Source of the DNA: JAYXXU01 sp049301135
GTDB lineage: Bacteria; Pseudomonadota; Gammaproteobacteria; Pseudomonadales; Moraxellaceae
DNA length: 25,261 nucleotides
Assembly (NCBI GenBank): GCA_049301135.1
Contig: JBAQKP010000099.1
Span: forward strand, 1-25,261
Direction: 5' to 3'
The notes below the pieces were generated by a model. That model saw only the letters and a program-made list of their open reading frames with translations. It had not been told where the DNA came from and ran no database searches. A program made the position numbers and the translations under genes. Below, piece by piece: positions 16,242 to 24,407 of this stretch (the first letter of the stretch is position 1; every line of letters starts with the position of its first letter).

Positions 16242-17369
16242 TTAGGAAAACAGCTTATCAAAAAACGATTTTTTCTTGGGGGACTGACTGGTGTCGTCAT
16301 CCATGCTGGTCTGTAATTCACGCAGCAGTTCTTTTTGTCGGGCGGTCAGATTCACTGGGGTTTCGACCACAATTCGACAGATTAAATCGCCAATCATGCT
16401 GCTTTGTACTGGCTTAACGCCTTTACCGCGCACGCGGAATAAGCGGCCAGTCTGGGTGCCCTCAGGGATTTTTAGACTGATACGACCCTCGAGCGTCGGC
16501 ACTTCGACTTCTTTGCCCAGTGCAGCATCAGCAAAGCTGATTGGCACATCCATATATAGGTCTGCCCCGTCACGCTGGAACACATTGTGTTCGCGCACCA
16601 CCACTTCGACGTACAGGTCGCCATTTTGGGCACCTGCACCACCCGCTTCACCTTCACCAGTGATGCGTACCCGTTGACCACTATCGACACCAGCGGGAAT
16701 ACTGACTTCTAGCGTGCGTGAACGGTCAGTTACGCCTGAGCCATGACAGACGTTACATGGATCTTTGATCACTTTGCCGCGACCATGACAAGTCGGACAG
16801 CTTTGATTGACCGAAAAAAAGCCCTGCTGCATCCGAATCTGTCCCGCACCACGACAAGTCGGGCAGGTTTGTACGTTTTCGGGGTTCTTACTGCCTTTGC
16901 CATCACAGGCTTCGCAACTGGCTGGCGCGGTAAAGGTCACGGTTTTTTTGACGCCGCGCACCGCCTCTTCTAAGGTCAGTTCCATCACATAACGCAGGTC
17001 AGCACCGCGACGTTGGCGTGATTGTTGGCCACCGCCACCACCTTGCCGCCCAAAAATATCACTAAACTGACTAAAAATATCTTGGAAGTCACCGCCACCT
17101 CCGCCAAAGCCACCGAAACCACCACCGCCTGCACTGCGACCGCCTTCAAACGCGGCGTGTCCCATCCGGTCGTAGGCCGCACGTTTTTGCGCATCCGACA
17201 ACACTTCGTAGGCTTCAGAGGCTTCTTTAAACTTATCCTCTGCCGTTGGATCATCCGGATTACGGTCAGGGTGATACTTCATCGCCAGCTTGCGATAGGC
17301 TTTTTTGATGTCATCTTCGCTCGTGCCTTTGGCAACGCCAAGCACTTCATAATAATCACGTTTTGCCAT
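16242..17369 (-). CDS. dnaJ: Chaperone DnaJ (Hsp40)
   Basis: A 375-residue co-chaperone that delivers unfolded clients to DnaK and stimulates its ATPase. The J domain (1-70) has HPD at 33-35. A Gly/Phe-rich linker follows at about 75-115 with GGGGFGGFGGGGGDF. Four zinc-binding repeats CxxCxGxG are complete (CEACDGKG, CPTCRGAG, CPTCHGRG, CNVCHGSG). The C-terminal substrate-binding domains include GDLYVEVVVREHNVFQRDGA. The length is normal. ATG 17369 has AGG close upstream. A sigma-32-like promoter lies about 100 bp upstream at 17470-17498. Unlike the E. coli arrangement, dnaK is about 4.4 kb away and three plus-strand genes lie between. Confidence 0.98.
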   Translation of the reverse strand: MAKRDYYEVLGVAKGTSEDDIKKAYRKLAMKYHPDRNPDDPTAEDKFKEASEAYEVLSDAQKRAAYDRMGHAAFEGGRSAGGGGFGGFGGGGGDFQDIFSQFSDIFGRQGGGGGQQSRQRRGADLRYVMELTLEEAVRGVKKTVTFTAPASCEACDGKGSKNPENVQTCPTCRGAGQIRMQQGFFSVNQSCPTCHGRGKVIKDPCNVCHGSGVTDRSRTLEVSIPAGVDSGQRVRITGEGEAGGAGAQNGDLYVEVVVREHNVFQRDGADLYMDVPISFADAALGKEVEVPTLEGRISLKIPEGTQTGRLFRVRGKGVKPVQSSMIGDLICRIVVETPVNLTARQKELLRELQTSMDDDTSQSPKKKSFFDKLFS

Positions 17370-17469
17370 GCTACCTATTCACTCCCCTCGCAATCACGCG
17401 GTCTGAGCAGCCAGTATTGACCTCGGTTTTGCACATCCGATCAATCCAGCCACAAGAATCTTGCGGCTA

Positions 17470-17498
17470 AGATGGGGACTTTTTGTGGATTTATCAAT
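17470..17498 (-). promoter_or_regulatory. Sigma-32-like heat-shock promoter for dnaJ
   Basis: On the minus strand, CCCCATCT (17477-17470) matches the sigma-32 -10 consensus CCCCATNT perfectly. ATTGATA (17498-17492) matches CTTGAAA at 5 of 7 positions, with a 14-bp spacer. The distance to dnaJ implies a leader of roughly 95 bp. This is the only strong promoter-like signal I found upstream of dnaJ. Confidence 0.65.
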
Positions 17499-17654
17499 CG
17501 CCAGAGCAGGTTTTTTGTGTTTTTGCATCAAACCAGTTGCGCAGGTTTTGGCATTTTTTAACAAATCAAAACCGCTTTGTCAGGTCGCAATCGCCAGCCG
17601 ATCTCTGACTGCGTGCTATGGTGTGACGTTTATTTTTATGGATTATCTGCACTC

Positions 17655-18872
17655 ATGACTAGATTGTTTCGTCTCACCACAGCCTGCGGGATCGGCAGCT
17701 TGCTCGCGTCGTCTTTGACGCTAGCCAATCCTGAATTTCAAAGCTGCCTAAATCAGCTACGCCCATCCGCGATCAGTGCCAAAGTTTCAGCGGCGACCTT
17801 TGATCAATACACCGGCACACTTGCACCGGATATGAGTGTGCTGGAAAAACTCAACTATCAGCCAGAATTTCAAACGCCGATTTGGGATTATATGTCTGGC
17901 TTGGTCGATCAGGAGCGCGTTGCGCTTGGCCAGCAAATGCTGACACAACATGCCGAGGTGCTGCGCCGAATCGAAGCGCAATATGGCGTTGATGCGTCAA
18001 TGGTGGTCGGGGTGTGGGGGGTAGAAACCAACTTCGGCAATATCACCGGTAAAAGTGACATCGTACAGTCGCTAGCAACCTTAAGCTGCTTTGGACGGCG
18101 GCAGGCATTTTTTCGCGGTGAACTGAACAGTGCGCTGCGTATTTTACAAGGCGGGCACGTTGATCCGACACACTTTAAAGGATCGTGGGCAGGTGCGTTT
18201 GGTCAGACCCAGTTTATGCCATCGACGTTTGAGCGGATCGCGGTGGATTTTACTGGCGATGGCAAACGCGACATCGTCGATAGTATTCCTGATGCACTGG
18301 CTTCGACCGCCAATTATCTGAAGCGCTCCAATTGGCAAACCGGCCAACCGTGGGGCTTTGAGGTCAAGCTACCCGCTGGATTTTCGGCGCAAGGCGAGAG
18401 CCGCCGCAATAAGCGTGCGCTGGCCGAATGGTCTCAGCGCGGACTGACCCGTATCGATGGCAGCGCGTTGAGCCTTGCCAATCTGCCTGCAACAGCCAAA
18501 GCCGGTTTATTGTCACCGTCTGGCGTGAATGGCCCGACGTTTTTGGTGTTTCGCAATTTTGATGCGCTATACAGCTATAACGCCGCTGAAAGCTATGCCT
18601 TGGCGATTGCGCATTTGAGTGATCGGATGCGCGGCGGCAAGCCCTTCGTGACCGCGTGGCCAACCGATGATGCGGGAATCTCACGCGCTGAACGACGCGA
18701 GTTACAGCAACTGCTGATCAACCGTGGCCATGATATCGGGATTGCCGATGGCATGATCGGTGATAAAAGCCGTGCCGCAATTCGGCTCGAACAAACTCGT
18801 CTGGGTCTAAAAGTCGATGGTCGTGGCGGCCAAAAAATCTTGCGGGCGCTACAAGCTGACCAGCAGCCTTAA
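17655..18872 (+). CDS. MltB-type lytic murein transglycosylase
   Basis: A 405-residue enzyme that cleaves peptidoglycan glycan strands to 1,6-anhydro-muropeptides. ATG 17655 begins a signal peptide (LTTACGIGSLLASSLTLANP) ending near residue 25. It has no lipobox, so a soluble periplasmic form is likely. Earlier in-frame starts would precede this peptide. The SLT_2/MltB catalytic domain (about 28-330) has the catalytic Glu124 in GVWGVETNFG, then AGAFGQTQFMPSTF and a Ca-type loop DFTGDGKRD. Residues about 340-403 form a peptidoglycan-binding domain (ELQQLLINRGHDIGIADGMI, then DKSRAAIRLEQ). The ribosome site is poor. It is divergent from dnaJ across a 285-bp spacer with the dnaJ heat-shock promoter. 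The domain pair matches the MltB relatives of Pseudomonas (SltB type); the exact paralogue name is uncertain. Confidence 0.93.
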   Translation: MTRLFRLTTACGIGSLLASSLTLANPEFQSCLNQLRPSAISAKVSAATFDQYTGTLAPDMSVLEKLNYQPEFQTPIWDYMSGLVDQERVALGQQMLTQHAEVLRRIEAQYGVDASMVVGVWGVETNFGNITGKSDIVQSLATLSCFGRRQAFFRGELNSALRILQGGHVDPTHFKGSWAGAFGQTQFMPSTFERIAVDFTGDGKRDIVDSIPDALASTANYLKRSNWQTGQPWGFEVKLPAGFSAQGESRRNKRALAEWSQRGLTRIDGSALSLANLPATAKAGLLSPSGVNGPTFLVFRNFDALYSYNAAESYALAIAHLSDRMRGGKPFVTAWPTDDAGISRAERRELQQLLINRGHDIGIADGMIGDKSRAAIRLEQTRLGLKVDGRGGQKILRALQADQQP

Positions 18873-19056
18873 TTGGCGTTTATGCGCATCCACTGCTCCG
18901 GACACGGTGTGTGACACAGTGCTGTCATGCACCATTTTGAAGGGTAATGCCAACGCCATGACTGGTCAGTTAAAGTGATTGTGTGTGGCTGCCATTACAC
19001 GGTAACGTGATTGTGCAATGCCCTTCGCTCAAATGATCACCACAACGGAGCCGATC

Positions 19057-20274
19057 ATGGATTTGATCTTATTCAAACGCCTGCCCCTCATCGCCATCGC
19101 CTGTAGTTTCGGACTGACTGCCTGCTCAGATAATGACGAGTTTATCGAAAGCAGCACTGTGACACCGCAGCCGCGCACGATTGCGGTCAGCAACTACAGC
19201 GCAATCAACAGCACAGCCGCCAGTGCGATCAGCCAAAAAATCAACTACCGCATGCCGAGTGTCAACGGCAGTGAAACCATCGCCACCGCTGTCGTATTCG
19301 TGCCCAAAGGCACTGCCCCTGCTGGCGGCTGGCCAATCATCGCTTGGGCACATGGCACGACCGGCGTGGCCGATGTCTGCGCCCCGAGTAACAGCAGCAA
19401 CTTGGGCGGTGTTGACCCGTTCATCGCGCAACTGGTCACGCAAGGCTATATGGTGGTTGCACCCGACTATGAAGGACTGGGCTCAGCAGGCATCCATCCG
19501 TATCTGAATCTGGCCAGTGAAGCGCGTTCCATCGTATATGCGGTACTGGCCGCCCGCGAAAACGTCCCCAGTGCTGGCACACGCTGGCTCGCTTATGGTC
19601 ACTCACAAGGTGGACATGCAGCGCTCGGCGCAGCGCAATATGCCAATGAAGCCACCGGTCTCAGCTATCTCGGCACAGTGGCGATTGCACCTGCTTCGAA
19701 TCTTGGGCTTGCGATCAGTGGTGGCACACAACTGGCCGGTGAGTTATTACAAGCCGGTCAAGTCGCGTCTGCTATTGGCATCCTTGCGCAACAAGTCACC
19801 TTCTCCGCTTATGTGACTGCGGGTCTCAAGCAAACCACGCCCGTCAGTTATAGTGACGTGTTCGATGCTCAAGCCGCCGCGATTGTGCCGCAAGTTGAAC
19901 AACGCTGTGATGTCGGCAACTTGATCGGCGCAGACATCGGCGCACATACGCAAACGACCAGCAATCCGTTGACCTATCTCGGTTTAAAAGCCAATTTTGC
20001 CAGTGTACCGGCTGTGGCCAATTTCCTCAGCACGCTGTCTGAACCGGCCACTGTGAAGCTGAATCAGCCGGTATTGATCATTCAGGGTGATGCGGATACC
20101 ACAGTACCGAAGCAACTGACCGATAAATTGGTATTTGATATGACTGCCAAAGGCACCACGTCGATCAACTATCAAGTTTTGGCCGGTGCAAACCATACCA
20201 CAGTGTTTACCACGAGCCTGCCGCAGGTACTTGGCTTTATCGGCGAACGGTTTAATCCATCTACTGCTCAATAA
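19057..20274 (+). CDS. Lipoprotein secretory-lipase-family alpha/beta hydrolase
   Basis: A 405-residue hydrolase. ATG 19057 has GGAG 8 bp upstream and starts a lipoprotein signal peptide with lipobox LTAC (Cys23) followed by Ser, predicting the outer membrane. An earlier in-frame ATG at 19018 is less likely. The fold is an alpha/beta hydrolase of the secretory lipase (LIP) type: oxyanion segment WAHGTTG (97-103), nucleophile GHSQG with Ser183, an acid in IIQGDADTTVP (Asp345 or Asp347) and His380 in AGANHTTVF. It should act on ester bonds of lipids or small esters outside the cytoplasm; the substrate is unknown. It has the same direction as the transglycosylase, 184 bp after it, and a weak hairpin terminator follows. 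Confidence 0.9.
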   Translation: MDLILFKRLPLIAIACSFGLTACSDNDEFIESSTVTPQPRTIAVSNYSAINSTAASAISQKINYRMPSVNGSETIATAVVFVPKGTAPAGGWPIIAWAHGTTGVADVCAPSNSSNLGGVDPFIAQLVTQGYMVVAPDYEGLGSAGIHPYLNLASEARSIVYAVLAARENVPSAGTRWLAYGHSQGGHAALGAAQYANEATGLSYLGTVAIAPASNLGLAISGGTQLAGELLQAGQVASAIGILAQQVTFSAYVTAGLKQTTPVSYSDVFDAQAAAIVPQVEQRCDVGNLIGADIGAHTQTTSNPLTYLGLKANFASVPAVANFLSTLSEPATVKLNQPVLIIQGDADTTVPKQLTDKLVFDMTAKGTTSINYQVLAGANHTTVFTTSLPQVLGFIGERFNPSTAQ

Positions 20275-20318
20275 CCGAGCCGATTTGACTCAATTGCAAC
20301 ACACGCGGGATGTTGGCC

Positions 20319-20341
20319 AATCGCTGCATCCTGCGATTTTT
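20319..20341 (+). terminator. Putative terminator of the lipase gene
   Basis: A 6-bp stem AATCGC / GCGATT with an 8-base loop, running into five T residues. It lies about 45 bp after the lipase stop. The stem is short, so strength is uncertain. Confidence 0.5.
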
Positions 20342-20412
20342 CGCTGTCCACAATGAAGCCGACCGCTACACGCTGACTAGCGTCGACGACCCATGGCGTT
20401 CCGCAATTAATT

Positions 20413-20430
20413 TATGCAAATAGTTGCATA
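20413..20430. promoter_or_regulatory. Perfect palindrome, possible operator
   Basis: TATGCAAATAGTTGCATA has 7-bp arms in perfect symmetry around 4 bp, in an A/T-rich setting. It overlaps the -35 of the promoter-like pair at 20424. The size and layout fit a dimeric repressor. No regulator gene is adjacent. Confidence 0.5.
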
Positions 20431-20452
20431 TTAAAATCAAACCATCTATACG
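20424..20452 (+). promoter_or_regulatory. Putative promoter for the YheT-type hydrolase
   Basis: TTGCAT (20424-20429) and TATACG (20447-20452) are 17 bp apart. Neither box is perfect, but spacing is ideal and the palindrome at 20413-20430 covers the -35. Confidence 0.4.
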
Positions 20453-20654
20453 TCTTATCGCACTGGTCACGGACGGCAATCGCTGCACACCCGCTCCAAT
20501 ACGCCATCTATGCATTGCACCGCAGCCCGCCCGTGATACCGGAAGCAACATCATGCTTTTAAAATCGTTATGCCACCGACAGCACACCTGCCAAAAAAAC
20601 CAGAATGCAAACAGATCAACATCGCCGAGCGGCACGTCACCGCATTTTGGCAAA

Positions 20655-21656
20655 ATGCAGACCACAATCCTCAGCACGCTGGACATACTGAAGCGACCGT
20701 ATCGCCCCACTCCATGGCTGTTCAATGCGCATGCGCAACTGATTTTTTTGGGATTCCAAAAACAACGCGGGACGATGCGCTACGACCACACCGAACAACT
20801 CCGTACCAGCGATGGCGGTACAGTTGGGTTATTTTGGATGGGCTATCAGCAGCCTGCCACAACACCGACCATCGTGGTGCTGCATACAATTACTGGCACG
20901 CCACAAAGCATGCACGGCTTAATCGCCGATCTCCATCAACAAACTGGCTGGCGCGTGGTGCTGTGTTTGCGACGTGGCCATGCCGATCTTGCACTGACCG
21001 TGCCGACCATCAATCTACTGGGCTCCACCGCTGATCTACAGCAGCAACTCGATGTGATCCAGCAGTGCTTTCCGGACTCTGCCTTGTATGCAGTCGGCTC
21101 ATCAGCAGGCTCAGGCTTGCTGGTACGCTATCTGGGTGAGACCGCTGAACACTCAACGTTTACCGCTGCATTTGCCTACTGCCCTGGTTACAACACGGAC
21201 GAGGCCTTCGGGCGTTCACATCCGTTTTACAGTCGCTTGATGGCCAAAAAATTAGTGCAAAAATTTATCACGCGACATGAAAAAAAGCTGGCTCACCTAA
21301 CCACACTGACCACGCTCAGAAACAGCAAAGACTTGGCCGAATTTCAAGCCAATAGCTATGAATTGGCGGGCTATTCCAATTATGCGGCCTACTCTGCGGC
21401 CAGCAATCCAATGCAGGTGTTTGAGCGGATTCAAACGCCGTTGATGGTATTGAATGCCGAAGACGATCCAATTTGCCACATCGACAACAGACAGCCGTAT
21501 TTAAAACTGATGCAACAGATGCCTAACGTCAGCCTCGTGACCACCGCACGGGGTAGTCATTGCGCACATTATGAAGGTTGGCGTGCCACATCTTGGGCAA
21601 CTCGGCTGATGGCGGCGTATTTTTTGGCGGTGCATCGGAATCTGAATAGCGTATAA
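20655..21656 (+). CDS. YheT-family alpha/beta hydrolase
   Basis: From ATG 20655 the product has 333 residues, close to E. coli YheT (about 340). The opening PYRPTPWLFNAHAQ (15-28) is the YheT/ABHD1-3 signature (usual form PW...NGHAQT). Nucleophile elbow GSSAG gives Ser150, whereas the family mostly has GxSLGG there. An acid lies in NAEDDPICHID (Asp271) and the His is in ARGSHCAHYEG (His302). No signal peptide, so cytosolic; a putative esterase without a known natural substrate. ATG 20553, behind GGAAG, would add 34 residues of unusual sequence. That start has the better ribosome site, but the family length favours 20655. It is convergent with dnaK, with a terminator between them. Confidence 0.88.
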   Translation: MQTTILSTLDILKRPYRPTPWLFNAHAQLIFLGFQKQRGTMRYDHTEQLRTSDGGTVGLFWMGYQQPATTPTIVVLHTITGTPQSMHGLIADLHQQTGWRVVLCLRRGHADLALTVPTINLLGSTADLQQQLDVIQQCFPDSALYAVGSSAGSGLLVRYLGETAEHSTFTAAFAYCPGYNTDEAFGRSHPFYSRLMAKKLVQKFITRHEKKLAHLTTLTTLRNSKDLAEFQANSYELAGYSNYAAYSAASNPMQVFERIQTPLMVLNAEDDPICHIDNRQPYLKLMQQMPNVSLVTTARGSHCAHYEGWRATSWATRLMAAYFLAVHRNLNSV

Positions 21657-21684
21657 ATGCACAGCCAGATCAACGTACCACCAT

Positions 21685-21713
21685 AAAAAATGCCCCGCAA
21701 TTTGCGAGGCATT
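21685..21713 (-). terminator. Intrinsic terminator of dnaK
   Basis: On the minus strand, a hairpin with outer stem AATGCC / GGCATT, one mismatch and an inner CGCA / TGCG stem runs into six T residues. It starts about 18 bp after the dnaK stop. The convergent hydrolase gene ends just beyond it. Confidence 0.85.
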
Positions 21714-21730
21714 GTTGATCAAGCTACCAA

Positions 21731-23641
21731 TTACTTGGCATCTTTGACTTCGGTAAACTCAGCATCCACCACGCCATCATCGGCCGGTGCTTGCTGTTGT
21801 GACTGACCGTCAGCGCCTTCTTGTGGCTGCTCAGCATACATGCGTTGCAGCACTGGCATGGCTGCCGCTTGCAGTGCATCCAGCTTGGCTTTGATGTCGT
21901 CGACGTCGTTTTCTTTGGCGGCGATTTCCAGCGCATCAATCGCGTCATCAATGGCTTTTTTCTCATCGGCTGAGACTTTATCGCCTTGCTCTTTGATGGT
22001 CTTTTGCATGCTGTGAATCACGCCATCGGCTTCGTTACGTGCCGCAGCCAGTTCGACAAATTTCTTGTCTTCTTCGGCATTGGCTTCGGCGTCACGCACC
22101 ATTTGCTGGATTTCTTCATCCGACAAGCCAGAGTTGGCTTTGATCTGGATGCTTTGTGCTTTGCCAGTGCCTTTGTCTTTGGCCGATACGTTCAAGATGC
22201 CGTTCGCGTCGATGTCAAAGGTGACTTCGATCTGTGGCATGCCGCGTGGTGCTGGCGGAATATCCGACAGGTCAAAGCGACCGAGCAGCTTGTTTTGCGC
22301 GGCCATTTTGCGCTCGCCTTGGAACACCTGAATGGTCACCGCAGGCTGGTTGTCGTCTGCCGTCGAGAACACCTGTGATTTTTTGGTGGGAATCATGGTG
22401 TTCTTTTCGATGATGCCAGTCAGCACGCCGCCCATGGTTTCGATGCCGAGGGTCAGTGGGGTCACGTCCAGCAGCAATACGTCTTTTTTGTCACCGGACA
22501 ATACTGCGCCTTGGATCGCTGCACCCGCTGCGACTGCTTCGTCAGGGTTGACGTCTTTGCGTGGCTCTTTGCCAAAGAACTCTTGTACTTTGGCTTGTAC
22601 CAGCGGCATACGGGTCTGACCACCAACCAAGATCACGTCACTGATGTCGCTCAGCGATAGACCAGCGTCTTTCATGGCGATTTTGCACGGCTCAATGGTA
22701 CGCGCGACCAGATCTTCGACCAGTGCTTCGAGCTTGGCACGGGTGATACTGATCACCAAATGCTTAGGGCCAGTGTTATCAGCGGTGATGTACGGCAGGT
22801 TGATTTCGGTGCTCGACGCCGATGACAGCTCGATTTTGGCTTTTTCTGCGGCTTCTTTTAAGCGTTGCAGTGCCAAAGGATCTTGCTTCAGGTTCACGCC
22901 TTCTTGCTTTTTGAACTCTTCAACCAAGAAGTCGATCAAACGCAAGTCAAAGTCTTCACCGCCCAAGAATGTGTCGCCATTGGTGGCCAAGACTTCGAAC
23001 TGTTGCTCACCGTCAAGGTCGGCGATTTCGATGATCGACACGTCAAACGTACCACCACCCAAGTCGTACACGGCGATTTTGCGGTCGCCTTCTTTTTTAT
23101 CCATACCGAACGCCAACGCAGCCGCAGTCGGCTCGTTGATGATGCGCTTGACGTCCAGACCGGCAATCCGACCCGCGTCTTTGGTGGCTTGGCGCTGTGC
23201 GTCGTTAAAGTACGCAGGCACGGTAATCACCGCTTCGGTGACGGTTTCGCCCAGATAGTCTTCGGCGGTCTTTTTCATCTTTTTCAAGATTTCAGCCGAG
23301 ATTTGTGGTGCGGCGAGTTTTTTGCCGTTGACTTCAACCCACGCATCGCCGTTATCGGCTTTGACGATTTTGTACGGCACCATGCCGATGTCTTTTTGTA
23401 CCACGTCGTCTTGATAGCGACGGCCAATCAGACGCTTAATCGCGAACAGGGTGTTTTTTGGGTTGGTGACCGCTTGACGTTTGGCGCTTTGACCGACCAG
23501 CACTTCGTCGTCTTTGTAGGCGATGATCGACGGCGTGGTGCGTGCGCCTTCGGCGTTTTCAATCACTTTGACTTTGTCGCCTTCCATCACGGCAACACAA
23601 GAGTTGGTTGTACCTAAATCGATACCAATAATTTTAGCCAT
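21731..23641 (-). CDS. dnaK: Chaperone DnaK (Hsp70)
   Basis: A 636-residue ATP-driven chaperone. The nucleotide-binding domain (1-385) has IGIDLGTTNSCVAVMEG at its start, the VITVPAYFNDAQRQAT segment, VYDLGGGTFDVSIIE and NEPTAAALAFGMDKK. The Thr in ATNGDTFLGGEDFD is the conserved autophosphorylation site. The linker DVLLLDVTPLTLGIETMGG leads to the substrate-binding domain. The C-terminal lid ends in a Gln/Ala/Gly-rich tail and EFTEVKD, close to the usual EEVKD. GAGGAG precedes ATG 23641. grpE lies 160 bp upstream on the same strand, and a good sigma-32 promoter lies in between (23697-23724). An intrinsic terminator follows the gene. It folds new and stress-damaged proteins with DnaJ and GrpE, both in this window. 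Confidence 0.99.
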   Translation of the reverse strand: MAKIIGIDLGTTNSCVAVMEGDKVKVIENAEGARTTPSIIAYKDDEVLVGQSAKRQAVTNPKNTLFAIKRLIGRRYQDDVVQKDIGMVPYKIVKADNGDAWVEVNGKKLAAPQISAEILKKMKKTAEDYLGETVTEAVITVPAYFNDAQRQATKDAGRIAGLDVKRIINEPTAAALAFGMDKKEGDRKIAVYDLGGGTFDVSIIEIADLDGEQQFEVLATNGDTFLGGEDFDLRLIDFLVEEFKKQEGVNLKQDPLALQRLKEAAEKAKIELSSASSTEINLPYITADNTGPKHLVISITRAKLEALVEDLVARTIEPCKIAMKDAGLSLSDISDVILVGGQTRMPLVQAKVQEFFGKEPRKDVNPDEAVAAGAAIQGAVLSGDKKDVLLLDVTPLTLGIETMGGVLTGIIEKNTMIPTKKSQVFSTADDNQPAVTIQVFQGERKMAAQNKLLGRFDLSDIPPAPRGMPQIEVTFDIDANGILNVSAKDKGTGKAQSIQIKANSGLSDEEIQQMVRDAEANAEEDKKFVELAAARNEADGVIHSMQKTIKEQGDKVSADEKKAIDDAIDALEIAAKENDVDDIKAKLDALQAAAMPVLQRMYAEQPQEGADGQSQQQAPADDGVVDAEFTEVKDAK

Positions 23642-23696
23642 TTGTTCACTCTCCTCAATCGGTGCAAAAAATGCAGTAGTGGCTGCTTGTGCTTCG

Positions 23697-23724
23697 ATAT
23701 GCGCCTGTTTTTGGCGTTTTCAAG
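23697..23724 (-). promoter_or_regulatory. Sigma-32-like heat-shock promoter for dnaK
   Basis: Minus strand: CTTGAAA (23724-23718), a perfect -35, then 13 bp, then GCGCATAT (23704-23697), which fits CCCCATNT at five of its seven fixed positions. This is the standard sigma-32 layout. The start would lie near 23690, leaving a leader of about 50 bp with the dnaK ribosome site. It allows dnaK to be made apart from grpE. Confidence 0.75.
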
Positions 23725-23800
23725 CACGATTCAGTGGTTTTTTCGGTTTTTTTAGCCTTGAAAAGCCTCTGAAACAGCCCTAGTGCGCTGAAGGTTTAAG

Positions 23801-24328
23801 TTATTGGCCGACCATCACCATCGCCGGACGCAGCAAGCGACCGTTCAGGCTATAGCCTTTTTGCAAGACCACGCCGACTTGGTTGGCGGGCGCATCCGGT
23901 GCGATGCCAACTGCTTGATGCAAGTCAGCATTAAAATCTTGGCCAGCCGGATCGACCACTTGTACGCCGTGTTTTTCTAGCGCGGTCAGCATGGATTTTT
24001 GGGTCAAGCGCACGCCTTCGACCAGTGGGCTTTCTTGATCACCGGCGGCAGCAATCGCCCGCTCGAGGTTGTCGACCACATCGAGCAAGCTACCGGCAAA
24101 TTTTTCCAACGCGTATTTTTTGGCGTTGTCGGTTTCGCGCTCGACCCGTTTTTGGAAGTTGTACATGTCGGCATTGGCACGCGCTTGGATGTCTTTGACT
24201 TCGGCTTGTAGATTGACAATCTGTGCCTGTAAATCAGCCACATCCGGCTGTTCAGACGCTTGCGCTGCTTGGTCTAGCACGTCATCGGTTTGGGCATGCA
24301 GGGTGTCGGCTTGGTCAGCGTTCGACAT
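23801..24328 (-). CDS. grpE: Nucleotide exchange factor GrpE
   Basis: A 175-residue protein that releases ADP from DnaK. ATG 24328 is preceded by GGAGA at 7 bp and gives MSNADQADTLHAQTDD. An earlier in-frame ATG (24364) lacks a ribosome site. A long charged coiled coil spans about 30-85 (ADLQAQIVNLQAEVKDIQAR). It is followed by the family segment RANADMYNFQKRVERETDNA, the helix LLDVVDNLERAI and the beta-domain ending VVLQKGYSLNGRLLRPAMVM. The acidic N-terminal tail is usual. It lies upstream of dnaK on the same strand. No terminator separates them, so both a joint and a dnaK-only transcript are likely. Confidence 0.97.
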   Translation of the reverse strand: MSNADQADTLHAQTDDVLDQAAQASEQPDVADLQAQIVNLQAEVKDIQARANADMYNFQKRVERETDNAKKYALEKFAGSLLDVVDNLERAIAAAGDQESPLVEGVRLTQKSMLTALEKHGVQVVDPAGQDFNADLHQAVGIAPDAPANQVGVVLQKGYSLNGRLLRPAMVMVGQ

Positions 24329-24407
24329 GGCGGTTCTCCGTTTAAATCGATTGAACATAAGCAATCCGGTGCAGATGGCACGTCGGGTCTAAAATCCTGT
24401 CTGCATT

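Larger units (their letters stand above)
20275..20654. other. 380-bp spacer before the YheT-type gene
   Basis: This stretch contains a hairpin terminator for the lipase gene (20319-20341), a perfect 18-bp palindrome (20413-20430) and a promoter-like pair (20424-20452). The frame of the next gene is open back to 20424, with another ATG at 20553 behind a good GGAAG ribosome site. The translation from there to 20654 is low-complexity and unlike the family, so it is probably leader. Confidence 0.6.

Noticed and set aside
18908..18918. Palindrome TGTGTGACACA after the transglycosylase gene
   Set aside because: Short and simple; it resembles a CRP half-site word but lacks the TGTGA-N6-TCACA layout.
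18975..19016. Direct repeat GTGATTGTG (18975-18983 and 19008-19016) before the lipase gene
   Set aside because: Only 9 bp, two copies and no link to promoter boxes that I could see.
22644..23617. Long plus-strand open frames (204 and 250 codons) opposite dnaK
   Set aside because: They mirror the dnaK coding strand; long antisense frames are a known by-product of dnaK codon use. No ribosome sites or family motifs.
23725..23800. Possible terminator between grpE and dnaK
   Set aside because: The T runs are on the plus strand and the paired segments are direct or imperfect, so it would not stop grpE transcription; readthrough to dnaK is more likely.
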